From assembly GCA_033557465.1 (NCBI GenBank), contig CM066035.1, positions 920,400,235-920,464,234 of the forward strand: DNA of 64,000 nucleotides. Direction: 5' to 3'. The translations under genes were made by a program, and so were the position numbers. Source of the stretch: Ichthyophis bannanicus. Taxonomy: Eukaryota; Chordata; Amphibia; Gymnophiona; Ichthyophiidae. Below the pieces are notes generated by a model. The model was given only the letters and a program-made list of their open reading frames with translations. It was not told where the DNA came from and searched no databases. Position 1 is the first letter of the stretch, and the number at the start of each line of letters is the position of its first letter. Shown here one piece after another: positions 43,118 through 53,690 of this stretch.

Positions 43118-43749
43118 ACTTGGCGTGGCCAGCGTGGAGCAATGAGGATCATGGATCCGTGATCCCTCTGAAGTTTGAACAGAGTCTTGGGAATCAAACG
43201 AATGGGTGGAAAAGCGTACAGGAATTCCTCACCCCAATGCAGGAGAAAGGCATCGTTGGCCTGAGCTCCGTGACACGGAGTCCTGGAACAGAACCGGGGA
43301 AGTTTGGCATTCCACGGACTTGCAAAGAGGTCTATGTCCGGGGTCCCCCATTCCTGAAAGATTCTGCATATCTGGTCCATATGAAGGGACCATTCGTGTG
43401 GGAGCAGAACTCGACTGAGTCTGTCTGCCCGAGAGTTTTGAACTCCTGGAAGATATACTGCCAGAAGATGAATTTGGTGCTCTCTAGCGAAGGCCCATAA
43501 TCTGAGAGCTTCGTTACAAAGCGACAGAGAGCCCGTCCCTCCTTGTTTGTTGATATAAAACATGGCCACCTGATTGTCTGTCTGAACTAGGACAGTCAGG
43601 TTGGCAAGGAGGGTATGGAAGAGTGTGAGGGCAAGGAAGATTGCTCGCAGTTCCAGAAGATTGATATGACGGGTGGTCTCTTGGGGAGACCAGATTCCCT
43701 GAGTGGAGAGATGTTGAAGATGAGCTCCCCCACCCTGTTTGGGAGGCAT
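42973..43749 (-). pseudogene. DIRS F RNase H and methylase-like domain
   Basis: RNase H residues are visible as 'LLELRAIFLALTLF' (Glu), 'VQTDNQVAMFYINKQGG' (Asp) and 'NSRADRLSRVLL' (Asp). The next domain, 'TPDIDLFASPWNAKLPRFCS', 'ANDAFLLHWGEEFLYAFPP' and 'ILIAPRWPRQVWFPLLL', is the segment that DIRS1-like elements carry after RNase H, described in that group as related to N6-adenine methyltransferases; its function is uncertain. It is in a different frame from RT (shift about 43740). Confidence 0.87.
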
Positions 43750-44881
43750 CTGTTGTGAGGGTTGCTTGGGGCAACGAAGGTTGGAAGGGGGTCCCCAACA
43801 ACAGATTTTTGGAGGATGTCCACCACTGGAGAGACCAAAACAGACGTTTTGAGGTGAGTACCTGGTCTGACAGCAGTCCCGATGCTTGAGACCACTGGGT
43901 GGCCAATGTCCATTGAGCTGCTCTCATATGGAGACGAGCATAGGGCACCACATGAACCGTGGAGGCCATGTGGCCCAGAAGTTGCAGCATTTCTCTGGCT
44001 GACAAGTGACTTCTGGACTGAGCTTGGGAGGCCAAGCTTATTAGCCTTTGGCCTCGGACCAGAGGGAGGTAGGCCCTTGCAGTGGTGGAGTCCAATTGGG
44101 CCCCTATGAATTCCAGAGACTGAGTAGGGATGAGTTGGGATTTGGGAATGTTTACCACAAGTCCCAGATATTGAAGAATACGCCTTGTGCGGTCCAGAGA
44201 AATCTGGGCTTCTGACTGAGATGGAGCTCGGATGAGCCAGTCGTCCAGATACGGGAAGACAAAGATTCCCATGCCTCTGAGAAATGCGGCTACGACTGCC
44301 ATGCATTTTGTGAAGACTCTTGGAGCAGAGGCCAGACCGAAGGGTAGTACTCTGTACTGGAAATGTTTTCCCTGGAACAGAAATCTTAGATATTTTCTGT
44401 GGGATGGATGGATGAGTATATGAGTGTACGCATCCTTGAGATCTAGAGAACAAAGCCAATCCTGACTCTGAAGGTATGGAAGGAGAAGGCCCAGAGAGAG
44501 CATTTTGAATTTCTCCTTGAATAGAAACCTGTTCAATTCTCTCAGATCTAGGATAGGTCTGAAGCCCCCTGTCTTCTTTGTTATGAGAAAGTAAGGGGAG
44601 TAGAAACCTAACCCCTGTTGTGGAGGAGGAACCTCCTCTATTGCCCCTTGGGCAAGAAGAGAAGAGACTTCCTGACCCAATAGGGTCAGAAGAGATGGGG
44701 GAGAACTGAATTGCCTCATCATGGTATGGGGAGGAAGGCTGGAGAAATGAAGTTTGTAGCCTTCTCGGATAATAGAGAGGGTCCATTGCTCTGATGTTAT
44801 TTGCTCCCATCTGGGAGCAAAGTGAGCTAGCCTTCCAGGAATGGTGAGGGGCTCTGGTTGTGCTAGAGCCAGAAACGGCAA
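43514..44881 (-). pseudogene. DIRS F reverse transcriptase (open, start of RNase H)
   Basis: 455 codons. RT motifs are in order: 'GLGFYSPYFLITKKTGGFRP', 'ILDLRELNRFLFKEKFKM', 'WLCSLDLKDAYTHILIHP', 'LPFGLASAPRVFTKCMAV' and 'IFVFPYLDDWLIRAPS' (catalytic Asp pair intact). The first RNase H Asp is in 'LTTDASQTGWG' near residue 375, after which the frame is lost. It starts 17 bases below the end of gag in another frame. The RT itself looks functional; the frameshifts downstream prevent a full polyprotein. Confidence 0.9.
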
Positions 44882-44897
44882 GTTCTCTAGAGGGAAG

Positions 44898-46700
44898 TCA
44901 AAACCCCTGAGGGGGTTGAGCCTGCTGGGATGTAGCAGACACTGCAGGCTTTGACTTTACCTGCTTAGATTGTTGACGCTTAGCCGCAAGGCGAGGCTGA
45001 GCAGATTGCTGGCCAGTATTTGTGGGAAATCTGGTCTTTTTATAGTAAGGCCTTTTAAAAGGCTTCTTTTTGGTAGGGGTAGAAGTAGACTTGGAAAGTC
45101 TATCTAGAGTGGCATTTTCTGCATCCATTTGAGCAGCTTTAATCTGCCAGTCTTCCCCAAATAAGTTCTCACCTGTACAGGGCAGATTTCTGAGGCCTTC
45201 TACAACCCAGGGTTCTAGGTTAGAAGCCTGGAGCCAAGCGAGACGTCGGGCTGCAATAGCAATTCCCGAAGCTCTGCCTGCAACCTCGAAAGAATCAAAG
45301 GCTGCCCTGTTGGAGAACTTGGAGACCTCTGAAAGTTGTGTCACCATAGAAAAGAAGTCCGCCCTTTGATCATCAGGGATAAAGGGGGCAAAATTCAGTA
45401 TTTTTAGGGCAAGTTGCCCAAGATACATGCCCATATAAAGGCTATAAGAGTTGATCCTGGCTATAAGCATACTAGCCTGGAACATCTTTCTTCCAAAAGA
45501 GTCTAGGTTCTTACATTCTCGCCCTGGAGGGGTAGAAGAATGCCTTTTAGGACTCTTTATTTTCTTCATGGCAGACTTCACCACAATGGAGTGGTGAGGC
45601 AGCTGAGTTTTTTGGAACCCAGGCGAAGGAGGGACCCGATACATGGTGTCCAACCTGCGGGAATGGGGAGACAGTGTTAAAGGAGTCTCCCACAAATCCA
45701 TCAAGTGTTCTTGAAGGATTTCATGGACAGGCAGAGTGACTGCCTCTTTAGGAGCTTTTGAGTATCCTAAAATGTCCAATTTTTTTGATCTGGGTTCTCT
45801 TTCAGAAGATGTAGTAATAGAAAGTGCTTTAGCTACATCAACAATGAAATCCTGAAAGGATAAATCCTCTGGGGGAGACATCCTCCTCTTGGGAGAAGAG
45901 GGCTCCTCAGTAAGAGTAAGCTCAACAGAGTCATCAGAGGAATTAAATTCATCAGAAGAATCTGAGTACTCTTTCTGTGCTTCCAATGTACGATACGCAT
46001 ACCGATCGGTATCGACATCGGGCGTATCGGGCATGGGATCGGTACCGGGCGAAAGCCGGAATCCGGTATGCAAAACCGATCGACGTTTAGAAGTCGATGG
46101 TCTCGGTTCCGGTGTAGATACCGGAACCGGGGTCGGTACCGATGAAATCGGTACCGAGGGCGTCGCAGCCTTAATGAAGGCCAGTACGGCCTGCTGCATG
46201 GTCTGGACAGTACTGCCCATAGACGCCACTACTGCCTGGATGTCGGTACCGGTATGGGCCGGTACCCCAGAGCAGTCCAACAGGTGATCTGTAGAGGCCG
46301 TGCCATCGATGTCAACCTGTGACCCCATGATTGCTTTGGAGGCCGGAACCTCCCGCCGGGGTTTTTTGGCCTGGGCAGAATCCTCGAACTCAGAACTGAG
46401 AGCCTCTCGATCTTTAGAAAGAGATTTGCTTTTAGAGGATTTGCCCACAGAAGTTTTGGTTACCTGAGATCCATCCGGAGAGGAAGACCTGGATGACTGT
46501 GATGCTTCTGAAGGAAACAGCACATGGAGCTTGTTAGCCCGGTTCTGCAAACCGCGTTTAGACATCTGGGTGCAGGATGGGCAGTCCGGTATGGAGTGCT
46601 CAGGTCCCAAACATTTGAGACACCATTCATGGGTGTCTGTGACAGAAATAACAGCACTGCATTTGGTACATTTTTTGAAACCAGGGACTGGCTTCTCCAT
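44898..46700 (-). CDS. DIRS F gag-like ORF1, intact (600 aa)
   Basis: A complete frame from ATG at 46700 to a stop at 44898. The N-terminus MEKPVPGFKKCTKC...THEWCLKCLGPEH...CPSC is a zinc-binding-like module (residues 1-45). Residues 50-110 are rich in Ser/Lys, and 110-250 form a Val/Pro/Thr-rich variable region coded by the GGTACCG-rich DNA. An acidic stretch (about 235-265) comes before the conserved core 'SPPEDLSFQDFIVDVAKALS', 'MYRVPPSPGFQKTQLPHHSI', 'FGRKMFQASMLIARINSYSL' and 'AWLQASNLEPWVVEGLRNLP'. The Gln/Lys-rich end is ...QQAQPPQGF. Its role is presumed to be nucleocapsid. It is the only uninterrupted DIRS ORF1 in the window. Confidence 0.92.
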   Translation of the reverse strand: MEKPVPGFKKCTKCSAVISVTDTHEWCLKCLGPEHSIPDCPSCTQMSKRGLQNRANKLHVLFPSEASQSSRSSSPDGSQVTKTSVGKSSKSKSLSKDREALSSEFEDSAQAKKPRREVPASKAIMGSQVDIDGTASTDHLLDCSGVPAHTGTDIQAVVASMGSTVQTMQQAVLAFIKAATPSVPISSVPTPVPVSTPEPRPSTSKRRSVLHTGFRLSPGTDPMPDTPDVDTDRYAYRTLEAQKEYSDSSDEFNSSDDSVELTLTEEPSSPKRRMSPPEDLSFQDFIVDVAKALSITTSSEREPRSKKLDILGYSKAPKEAVTLPVHEILQEHLMDLWETPLTLSPHSRRLDTMYRVPPSPGFQKTQLPHHSIVVKSAMKKIKSPKRHSSTPPGRECKNLDSFGRKMFQASMLIARINSYSLYMGMYLGQLALKILNFAPFIPDDQRADFFSMVTQLSEVSKFSNRAAFDSFEVAGRASGIAIAARRLAWLQASNLEPWVVEGLRNLPCTGENLFGEDWQIKAAQMDAENATLDRLSKSTSTPTKKKPFKRPYYKKTRFPTNTGQQSAQPRLAAKRQQSKQVKSKPAVSATSQQAQPPQGF

Positions 46701-47839
46701 GAGGAGAAATTGTGTAGGCCTTAAGGCCTAACACCGGGTACCAAGCTGTGCTGAAGAAAAATAAAAAAGTCTTTTTTTTTTTTTTTTTTTGATATAGAAA
46801 GAAAGAAAGACCGGCGATACCGGTATCGGTATGGGGAAGGCAGGTACGCGGTCTAAAGAAACAAACAAAAGTAACAAATTCTTCAGCGGTGACAGGAACA
46901 CGACCTGCTGGCTCCGCGGAAAAAGAAGAACTGAGGAGAGCTGGTCAGGAAGGCGGGAAGGCAGCGCGCATGTGCAGTGGGAGGCCCCAAAAGCTTTTCA
47001 TTTGAAAAGCTGGGGAGCTTTCCCGCGCAGGCTCCGTCGGTACCGACGTACCCATATGTGATGACTTATTCCTGCTTGTTCCTAGAGATACTGCGTTAGG
47101 ATTCTCACTTTTTCTTTTTGAATATATATTCTGCATCCACAGAAACCGCTCCCTTGACAGTGAGTGCAGAGCAGAAGCAGGACATTCACCCACAGAACTC
47201 AATATATTTTAAACAAATCTTATTCTGGTCATCTCACTAACAAACATTCTCCAGTATCAGGCATACTGGGAACTAATATAAAACCCTACAAAATTAATCT
47301 AAGATCTACAAGGCCAAATCTACCACAGCATTACCAGCACAAACTTCCAAAACTCATACAAGGGGCCTACCCAGAAAAAAGCAGCACTATAAATACTGCA
47401 GTGGGCCCTAGAACATCCATATACCTGTTTGAAAAGCTCAACATGTCAAATTACTACAATACAGTATAGATCGCTATGTACAAAACTCCATGTTAACATA
47501 ACACCTAGCCTGTCACACACGCAGAACACATACTTATTCTGTACTAGATGAGGGTGACTACAACGTAAAATAAAGCACAGTTACTTACCTGTAACAGGTG
47601 ATCTCTGGGAACAGCAGGAATAAGTCTTCACATATGGGTACGTCAGTACCGACGGAGCCTGCGCGGGAACGCTCCCCAGCGTCCAGAAAGAAAGCCTTTG
47701 GGAGCTTCCCACACGCATGCACGCTGCCTTCCCGCCCATTCACGTCCCTCTCATCAGTTGGGTTTGTAGCTGAGACCGAAGCAGGGAAGTAGACAAATTA
47801 GAGAGGGAGAGAACAACTCCTAGAGGAGGTGGGTGGGTT

Positions 47840-47938
47840 GTGAAGACTTATTCCTGCTGTTCCCAGAGATCACCTGTTACAGGTAAGTAACTGTGCTATC
47901 TCCAGGAACAAGCAGGAATGAGTCTTCACATATGGGGA
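47840..47938. repeat. DIRS G internal complementary region
   Basis: 'gtgaagacttattcctgctgttcccagagatcacctgttacaggtaagtaactgtgc' plus 'tatctccaggaacaagcaggaatgagtcttcacatatgggg'. It has the same design as in F, with 'tcttcac' instead of 'tcatcac', matching G's own ITRs. Confidence 0.9.
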
Positions 47939-47959
47939 CTCCCAAGCTAGAGATGCCTA

Positions 47960-48765
47960 GAGGAGGTCCCAGCATGTTGCAAATCTAATGGATGGGCCAT
48001 GCTATTTCCCAGAACCTCAGGCATCCAAGGGATGAAGGGTAGGAGTTGAATTAAAAAGGGTGTGCTGTGGAATAGCTTGACTAAACAAGGCTTCTAGAGG
48101 GGAGTCCTTGTATAGATCATAAATGTTAGTAAATATTAAATTCCAATTTTCTAATGTGGACCTTACTCAAAAGTATTGCCAAAGTATTTGTTGAGGCTAA
48201 TATGGTCTGCTGCTAAGAGCCAGTACATTATCCTCAAAGAAATTACCTCACTGTGAAGAAGAGAAAAATAAATTTGCAATACAGGCAGAGGTCAGAAGCC
48301 TTAATGGCTAGAACTAATCCCAGAAGAAAAAACTGGGGGAGTTTAATGAGGTTGGACTTTGGAGGAAAAGCTAAAGCTTCTGTAGGCCAAAGTTTAAAGC
48401 TCTTTGTCCTTGGAGCAGAATAAGGCTCTAGGAAAGAGAGGAGATAAATCTGACTAGTTTGGACGAAAAGGTAGAAAATATGCCTTGCAGAAAAAGGATG
48501 GGTCTTTAAGACCCCTTTATCCAAATGAAAGAAACATTTGTAGTAGGCGGTGTAGCCTCCAATTTCTTGAAGATCAGTAATGTCTTCCTTAAGTGTTGTC
48601 ACTTAGGATAATGACTTTACATGGAGAGCTTCAGATGTAACGTAACCGGAAAGGTTACAGTAAAAGAAGGTAGTTTCTAATTACCATAGAAATTGGTTGT
48701 CCATTTAAACCCCTATGGTATGCTGGAACAGCATTAATATGGACAGTAACAAATCTTTCAGAGTC
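47960..48765 (-). pseudogene. DIRS G recombinase region (heavily decayed)
   Basis: It can be followed by position and by words shared with F (for example 'ttgactaaacaaggc', 'agtccttg', 'attggttgtccattta...' equal to F 42710-42725, and 'aacagcattaatatggacagtaacaaatc' equal to F's 'gtaatagcacttaaatggactcgtactgaatt'). No motif is open for more than about 120 codons. It continues after the two LINE insertions at 53715-55180, which is the rest of pol and also without a readable RT. Confidence 0.65.
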
Positions 48766-48782
48766 AGATATATATATATATA

Positions 48783-50195
48783 TCACTTAACAATGTTAAA
48801 CAGACTTCAACAAATTGGAATTACATCTACTGTTTATAATTGGTTCAAATCATATCTATCAAACAGAACTCAAACAGTAAGAATCCACACCCAAATTTCT
48901 AACACCTTCAAACAAACTCAGGGTCTCCCGCAGGGTTCTGCATTATCTGCGCTATTATTTAATATTTACTTACAACCAGTTTGTAACATCTTTAAACGTC
49001 ACAATGTTTATTATCATATCTACGCTGATGATATAATGTTCTACCTCCCATTTGAAATCCCACACCCACCTCTTCAAAAAATAACAGAATGTTTCAATGA
49101 ACTAACTGAATGGCTCAAAGAACAAAATCTACTTATCAACTTTACTAAAACTGATATATTATTCATCACTAAAAATCAAACATACATACCCCCAAACACG
49201 ATCACACTAGATACTCATGAAATAAATACAAAAAAAGAAATAAAATATTTAGGTGTAATACTTGACAATAATCTAAATATGGATTCACATATAAAATATC
49301 TAACTAAAAAAATACATTACAAACTCAAAACACTAAAACAATTAAGACCATTGATTCATCTACAAGACTTTATTAATATAATTCATGCTATCATCACCCC
49401 ACATTTTGATTATGCAAACACAATACTTAATGGCATTTCAAAACAAAATATTAAAAAGATACAAATAATTCAGAACATAGCTGCCAGGATGATTATGAAT
49501 ATAAGCCCACTTGAACATGTTACACCAATTTTGGCTGAACTTCATTGGCTACCTATTTACTCCCGAATCAAATATAAATTCTTGTCACTACATTTAAACT
49601 TATAAATAATCTTGCACCATCGGCACTCAATACACTGATTAATATAGACATTGATAAACGATCCCAAAGAAGCAGAAACTTAAATACCTTAACAATACCA
49701 AAAGATTTCACAAAAGCCAGAAAACAAACAAATAAGAGAGCTTTCTCACACTCTGCTCCAATTCTTTGGAACAATCTACCTGACAACATTCGCCTGCTAT
49801 CTGATATAAAGGAATTTAGAAAAAAATTAAAAACTCACTTATTCATATTACACTACAATACACCCTCAGAACAGAATACTCAAATAGATACAGGCTAACA
49901 TTTATACATTATTATTACATACTCTATTTTCAAAATAAATATCACTAATACACTATTAACCATACCACACTCTCATTCACATGATGATTATAGATTTAAA
50001 CTAACAATGTATATATGTTCTAATATGTTATACCTTTAATGTTACAACATTCCTTGTAAATTATAATTATCTGTTCTATGTAAACTGACTTGGTATATTA
50101 CATACCAATTAACTTACTGTTCCATGTAAACCGCACTTGATACTAGGGAAAGAGCGGTATATAAATAACTGTTAAATAAATAAATAAATAAATAT
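48783..50195 (+). mobile_element. L2 LINE, 5'-truncated, inserted in a (TA)n tract
   Basis: 48783-49605 is open in the RT palm and thumb: 'TMLNRLQQIGITSTVYNWFK', 'QTQGLPQGSALSALLFNIYL' and 'YHIYADDIMFY' (catalytic YADD present), 'IKYLGVILDNNLNMDSHIKY', 'ILAELHWLPIYSRIKYKF'. A frameshift near 49600 separates the last 70 codons or so. The 3' end is 'gaaagagcggtatataaataactg' and (TAAA)n. (TA)n stands on both sides (48767-48782, 50188-50204), so the target was an AT microsatellite. Confidence 0.88.
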
Positions 50196-51710
50196 ATATA
50201 TATATGGAGAGAGAGAGAGAGGACAACCAGTGGGACACTGTGATACCTGGGTACAAACTATATCGTAATGATAGAGCTGATCAAATTGGTGGAGGGGTTG
50301 CTCTCTGTTAGAGAGGGCATTGAGTCAGAAAGGATTAAAGTTTTGCAGGAAACAAAATCTGCTGTAGAATCTATATGGATTGAAATTCCATGTAAACGGG
50401 GGAAGGCAATGGCAGTGGGGGTGTACTATCGAGCACCTTGCCAGAATGACCAAATGGATGATGAAATGCTCAAAGAAATCAAGGAAGCTAACAAAAGTTA
50501 CAGTGCAGTAATAATAATGGGTGATTTCAACTACCCCGGTATCGACTGGGTCAGTGTCACGTCAGGACATGCTAGGGAGATAAAGTTCCTAGATGAAATA
50601 AATGACTGCTTCTTGGAGCAGCTGGTTCATGAACCAACCAGAGGGGAAGCCATATTAGACCTAGTCCTTAGTGGAACACCAGATCTAGTGCAAGAGATAA
50701 GGTTTTTGGGGCCACTTGGCAATAGTGATCATAGCATGATCGCCTTTGATTTAATTAGTGAAGGGATAGTAAGGAAATCCACAGTACTACCTTTTAACTT
50801 TCAAAAGGGAGACTATGATAAAATGATGAAAACAGTTAAGAAAAAACTAAAAGGAGCAGTATCAAAGGTTAAAGACGTACATCAGGCTTGGCTGTTGTTG
50901 AAAAATACTATCTTGGAAGCCCAGACCAGTTGTATTCCACGCTTTAAGAAAAGTGGAAGGAAGTCCAAAAAACTGCCAGCATGGTTTAAAGGTGAGGTCA
51001 GAGAGGTTGTTGTTGCCAAAAAAGCATCTTTCAGGAAATGGAAAAAAGAGCCAAACGATGAAACCTGGAAACAGCACAAGCACTGGCAAGTCAAATGCAA
51101 GGCATTGATAAGGCAGGCAAAGGGAGAATTTGAGAAGAAGCTTGCTGCGGAAGCAAAAACGCGAAGTAAAGACCTTTTCAAGTACATTCGTAGCAAAAAA
51201 CCTGTGAGAGAGTCAGTTGGTCCATTAGATGATAAAGGGGTTAAAGGAGCACTAAGAGGCGACAAGGCGATAGTGGAGAGATTGAATGAATTCTTTGCTT
51301 CAGTCTTTACTGAGGAAGATGTAGGGATGTTACCCATGACTGAAGTGGTATTTAAAGGTGCGGAAGAATTGAAGGAAATATCGATACATCGGGAAGATGT
51401 ATTACAACTATTAGATAAACTGAAGAGTAGCAAATCACCTGGGCCAGATGGTATACATCCAAGGGTGTTGAAAGAACTGAAATATGAGATTGCAGACCTG
51501 CTATTTGTAATCAGTGAACTATCATTAAAATCATCTCTAATACCTGAAGATTGGAGGATCGCCTATGTAACACCAATTTTTAAAAAGGGTTCCAGGGGTG
51601 ATCCGGGAAACTACAGACTGGTGAGCCCGACATCAGTACCGGGAAAAATGGTAGAAACCATCATAAAGAATAAAATTACTCAGCATGTAGATAGTCATGA
51701 CCTAATGGGA

Positions 51711-52318
51711 CCACCAATACAAAAAGAATTACTCCAATCTCTCACTGAAGCTAGAAAATACAAAAACTTGTTTTTCAAGGGAATGGGTCTCAGACTTTAG
51801 TTTAACAGGGTAGAACCCAGGAGGTATACCTCTGCTGTGGTTCATTAACCCCTTCTTTGCATCAATGACCCTTATGTTCCCCTTTTTTTTATATATCAAA
51901 AGGACTTGTAATGTTGATATCATAGATAATAATAATTTTTTTTATATATAACACAATGACGAGTGTCGTCTTCTTCAGAGTAGACCTGCATATCTCTTAG
52001 CTACTCTTTTTTCTTATATGTATAGTCTATCACACTCATCATTTTGTTGTTGTACTGGCAAGATATCAATCCACACAATCAAGACTTATCTGTAATCCCA
52101 ACGCCAACTCGGCGCGCTCATGCGTTTCACTGCGTTAGCAGTTTCGTCAGGGGATCCGGCTTGAATGCTGTGCCAGATAAAGATATCGCCATACAGCCGA
52201 GTTGGCGTTCCCTTGAAAAACAAGTTTTTGTATTTTCTAGCTTCGGTGAGAGATTGGAGTAATTCTTTTTGTATTGGTGGATTATTTACTCCGTTAAACC
52301 CAAAGATTTGTTTGTTTG
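51711..52318. mobile_element. Short Penelope-like/hammerhead element inserted in CR1
   Basis: 608 bp, flanked by a perfect 14-bp duplication ATGACCTAATGGGA (51697-51710, 52319-52332) made from the CR1 coding sequence. Inverted arms of about 72 bp (51711-51782 and 52209-52280) start 'ccaccaatacaaaaagaattactcc'. A 38-nt tail (52281-52318) lies only on the right. No ORF. A hammerhead-like core on the minus strand is at 52110-52160. Arms, one-sided tail and target duplication are arranged as in the element at 35442-40057, though the sequences differ. Confidence 0.72.
52110..52160 (-). ncRNA. Hammerhead-like core (degenerate) in the 608-bp element
   Basis: On the minus strand: CTGACGA (52150-52144), a perfect 5-bp stem II ACTGC/GCAGT with loop TAAC, GAAA (52128-52125), and stem III CGC/GCG. 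The A15.1 partner is C instead of U, the cleavage base would be G, and stem I does not pair well, so activity is doubtful. The two conserved boxes and stem II are too well placed for chance alone. Confidence 0.5.
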
Positions 52319-53690
52319 ATGACCTAATGGGAGACAGCCAACATGGCTTTAGACAAGGAAGATCTTGTCTTACTAATCTGTTATGTTTTTTTGAAGGAGT
52401 GAATAATCAGGTGGACAAAGGTGAGTCGGTTGATATTGTGTATCTGGACTTTCAGAAAGCCTTTGACAAAGTCCCTCATCAGAGATGTTTGGCAAAACTA
52501 AAGAGTCATGGGATAGGAGGCAGTGCACTACTGTGGATCAGGAACTGGTTAAAAGATAGAAAGCAGAGGGTAGGGCTAAATGGCCAATTTTCCCAATGGA
52601 GAAAGGTGAATAGTGGTATACCCCAGGGATCTGTGCTGGGTCCGCTGCTTTTTGACATATTCATAAATGACCTGGAAAGTGGAACAACGAGTGAGGTTAT
52701 CAAATTTGCAGATGACACAAAACTATTTAAAGTTGTTAAAACCCAAGAGGATTGTGGAACATTGCAAGAGGATCTTGACAAATTGGAAGACTGGGCATCA
52801 AAATGGCAGATGAAATTTGATGTGGACAAGTGCAAGGTTATGCACCTAGGGAAGAACAACCCAAACTATGGTTACACGATGCAAGGTTCCACATTAGGAA
52901 CCACCACCCAGGAAAAAGATTTAGGCGTCATTGTGGATACCATGTTAAAACCCTCGGCCCAGTGTGCAGCGGCGGCCAAGAGAGCAAATAGAATGCTAGG
53001 TATGATAAGGAAAGGAATGGAAAAAAAACGAAAGATATTATAATGCTTCTATATCGTTCCATGGTGAGACCGCACCTTGAAAATTGTCTGCAATTCTGGT
53101 CGCCGTATCTTAAAAAGGATATAGCGATTTTAGAAAAGGTTCAGAGAAGAGCCACCAAAATAGTAAAGGGGATGGAAGGATACTCCTATGAAGAAAGGCT
53201 AAAAAGGTTAGGGCTCTTTAACCTGGAAAAGAGACGGCTGAGGGGAGATATGATAGAAGTTTATAAATTAATGAACGGAGTGGAACGGGTAAACGTAGAT
53301 CGATTGTTTACCTTATCAGAATATAGAAAGACTAGGGGACATGTAATGAAGCTACAGGGTAAACTATTTAAGACTAATAAAAGAAAATATTTTTTCACTC
53401 AACGTGTAATCAAACTCTGGAATTTGTTACCGGAGGATGTAGTAAAGGCTGTTAGTGTAGCTGGGTTTAAAAAAGGTTTGGACAAGTTCCTGGAGGAAAG
53501 GTCCATAAACCATTATTAAGAAGGGACCCAGGATATCAATGCTTGAACCAATACAAGCATTGTGGAACCTGTGTCCCTTGGGGAAACTGCTAGGTACGTA
53601 TGACCTAGATTGGCCACTGTTGGAAACAGAATACTGGGCTTGATGGACCTTGGTCTGACCCAGTATGGCATATCTTATGTTCTTATGAAA

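Larger units (their letters stand above)
41472..47090 (-). mobile_element. DIRS element F (full length, best preserved)
   Basis: 5.62 kb, reading right to left. The left terminus is GCACAGTTACTTACCTGTAACAGG and the right terminus ...CTTGTTCCTAGAGATA. ITRs of about 150 bp include the palindrome 'cgtcggtaccgacg' near each end. An ICR, a GA-rich spacer (41672-41715), an intact gag and a pol split by only three frameshifts are present. The order is gag, RT, RNase H, methylase-like, tyrosine recombinase, as in the DIRS1-like group. It inserted into R copy 3 with no target duplication. Confidence 0.95.
50268..53519 (+). pseudogene. CR1 ORF2 endonuclease-reverse transcriptase
   Basis: Endonuclease: 'MAVGVYYRAPCQNDQ', 'AVIIMGDFNYPGIDW' (catalytic GDFN), 'LGNSDHSMIAFDL' (SDH). 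RT: 'SSKSPGPDGIHPRVLKEL', 'PEDWRIAYVTPIFKKGSRGD', then, after the insertion, 'DSQHGFRQGRSCLTNL', 'SVDIVYLDFQKAFDKVPHQR', 'VNSGIPQGSVLGPLLFDIF', 'VIKFADDTKLFK' (catalytic FADD intact), '[19 protein letters not shown]'. One further frameshift is in the A-run at 53018-53025. Apart from the insertion and one or two indels the gene is intact. Confidence 0.93.
50215..53690 (+). mobile_element. CR1 LINE, nearly complete ORF2, interrupted by a 608-bp insertion
   Basis: A young CR1 in forward orientation between two (GA)n tracts (50204-50220, 53690-53701). The ORF2 pieces 50268-51696, 52333-53041 and 53043-53519 cover the endonuclease, RT and C-terminal domain. The endonuclease start upstream of 50268 is in another frame. 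The 3' UTR ends 'gcatatcttatgttcttatg'. No ORF1 is present, so it is 5'-truncated. Confidence 0.93.

Noticed and set aside
43596..44810. 404-codon ORF overlapping the DIRS F reverse transcriptase
   Set aside because: A shadow frame of the RT. The RT frame has all catalytic motifs; this one has none. The upstream part of the 694-codon ORF in B (18310-18801) is the same kind of shadow.
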